This document shows positions 22,822 to 23,689 of a stretch of DNA of 23,689 nt, in pieces. The stretch comes from a virus, in IMG/VR virus record IMGVR_UViG_3300032093_000845, positions 1-23,689 of that record; one strand, 5' to 3'. The notes under the pieces were generated by a model. The model made no database searches. It was not told the DNA's origin and worked only from the letters and a program-made list of their open reading frames with translations. The translations under genes and the position numbers were made by a program. The first letter of the stretch is position 1, and each line of letters starts with the position of its first letter.

Positions 22822-23689
22822 ATGTTTACAGGATCTCTATACCCATACCAAGAAGAGTCTGTCGAAAAAATGCTCGACAGAGGCCAAGTGCTACTCGGGC
22901 TTGTGATGGGCGCCGGTAAAACCGTAACAACTATTGCCGCCATAGAATCCCTTTTTGAGAGTAACGAAGTAGATCGTTGTTTAGTTGTTACCCCAGCGTC
23001 GCTGAAGTACCAGTGGAAGCGTGAGATTGAAAGGTTTACAAACTCACGTGTAGTTGTAATCGACGGTACTGTCAAAGCACGCGAACGCTGTTGGAAATCA
23101 GCATTATCAGCTCGCTATATCATCGTAAACCCTGAGTGTCTATTGCGAGACCTTACCTTGTTTAAAAAGGTAGATTGTCAGGCAATTGTTGTTGACGAAG
23201 CAACTATGCTTAAGTCACGGGTTAGCAAGAGATCAAAGTTAGTTAAAAAGATTGCTAAGCCGATGCTGTACCGGTACGCCCTTACAGGACAGCCTATTGA
23301 GAATAAACCTGAAGAACTGTTTTCAATAATGGAATTCGTAGACCCAACGGTTCTTGGCCCGTTCACAGACTTTGACCGCACATTCATTGTGCGTGATCAC
23401 TGGGGTAAGCCCTTAAGGTACAGAAACTTAATGGAGCTGCACAACTCCTTGTCACACTGCATGATCAGAAAGACTCGTGAAGACATCGCTGATCAACTTC
23501 CTGAGATTATTCACCAAGTAATCCCTGTACCATTTGATGAGGCTGGGGCTTCCCTCTATAGGTCAATCGCAAAAGACTTGTTGTACCATCTACAACAGGC
23601 TATGTCTAAACATGGTGGGTCTTTTAACCTATGGAAGCACTACAACGATCCTGAGTCTAACGAAGCCCAGGGACAGATTATGTCCAGGT
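22822..23689 (+). CDS. SNF2-like superfamily 2 helicase/ATPase (truncated by the window end)
   Basis: An open frame from ATG 22822, 1 nt after the primase stop, runs to the window edge (289 residues seen). It opens LYPYQEESVEKML (the Q/entry segment of SNF2-type proteins). Then come motif I GLVMGAGKTVT, motif Ia VVTPASLKYQW, motif II VVVDEATMLKS (a DEAT box instead of DEAH or DEAD) and motif III ALTGQPIENKPEEL. MIRKTREDIADQLPEI is a typical SNF2 linker. The second RecA-like domain would lie beyond the edge. Phage SNF2 proteins often act in replication or recombination; the exact role is unknown. Confidence 0.85.
   Translation, partial: MFTGSLYPYQEESVEKMLDRGQVLLGLVMGAGKTVTTIAAIESLFESNEVDRCLVVTPASLKYQWKREIERFTNSRVVVIDGTVKARERCWKSALSARYIIVNPECLLRDLTLFKKVDCQAIVVDEATMLKSRVSKRSKLVKKIAKPMLYRYALTGQPIENKPEELFSIMEFVDPTVLGPFTDFDRTFIVRDHWGKPLRYRNLMELHNSLSHCMIRKTREDIADQLPEIIHQVIPVPFDEAGASLYRSIAKDLLYHLQQAMSKHGGSFNLWKHYNDPESNEAQGQIMSR

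Noticed and set aside
1-23689. CRISPR array, integrase or transposase
   Set aside because: No regularly spaced repeat series and no recombinase or transposase motifs were seen on either strand.

Overview
The window is part of the genome of a contractile-tailed bacteriophage (myovirus morphology). The sequence shows tail sheath, tail tube, tape measure, LysM baseplate protein, gpD/gp27-like hub, gp25-like, gpJ/gp6-like and gpI-like baseplate proteins, followed by a phage replisome. There is no ribosomal RNA, tRNA, transposase, integrase or CRISPR array. GC content looks moderate, genes are packed with 1-50 nt overlaps, and ATG, TTG and possibly GTG starts follow GGAG-type ribosome binding sites. 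The host cannot be read directly. An NPLN-type lysozyme-like domain in the tape measure and an actinobacterial-HU-like Pro-Ala-Lys tail on one small protein are compatible with an actinobacterial, perhaps aquatic, host, but that is inference.

Layout. (1) Positions 3-15949, plus strand: head-tail joining and tail genes. The order is the end of an unidentified gene, a connector-like protein, an HK97-gp10-like completion protein, a probable tail terminator, sheath, tube, a tail assembly chaperone with a likely recoded extension, tape measure with two cell-wall-degrading domains, a CIS-tube/LysM-type baseplate protein, LysM, hub, OB-fold spike-like protein, gp25-like wedge, gpJ-like wedge, a gpI-like protein fused to a probable receptor-binding region, and a small membrane protein (holin candidate). 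(2) 15958-16758: a conserved-looking unknown protein, closed by a strong hairpin terminator at 16781-16803 that can serve both strands. (3) 16840-18111, minus strand: a compact operon of dps plus four small lysine-rich proteins. (4) 18200 to the right edge, plus strand: replication genes. These are a winged-helix initiator candidate with a cluster of 16-bp palindromes inside it (probable origin), a 71-aa unknown, a DnaC-like loader, a 147-aa unknown, a DnaB-like helicase, a short DnaG-type primase, and an SNF2-like helicase cut by the window edge.

How they work together. The left block builds the neck, tail tube and sheath, sets tail length, and assembles the baseplate that punctures the host envelope. 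The right block would melt the origin, load the replicative helicase and prime DNA synthesis. The minus-strand block sits between them with its own orientation and probably its own promoter. Its Dps with an intact ferroxidase site and its strongly basic small proteins suggest DNA binding or protection, but that function is inferred.

The observations most worth following are: the recoded tail chaperone extension (4811-4996), the three perfect GGGTCA-N4-TGACCC palindromes plus a degenerate fourth beside an 80% AT stretch (18503-18690), the Dps/basic-protein operon, and the 11-bp inverted repeat that could mask the ribosome binding site of its last gene.
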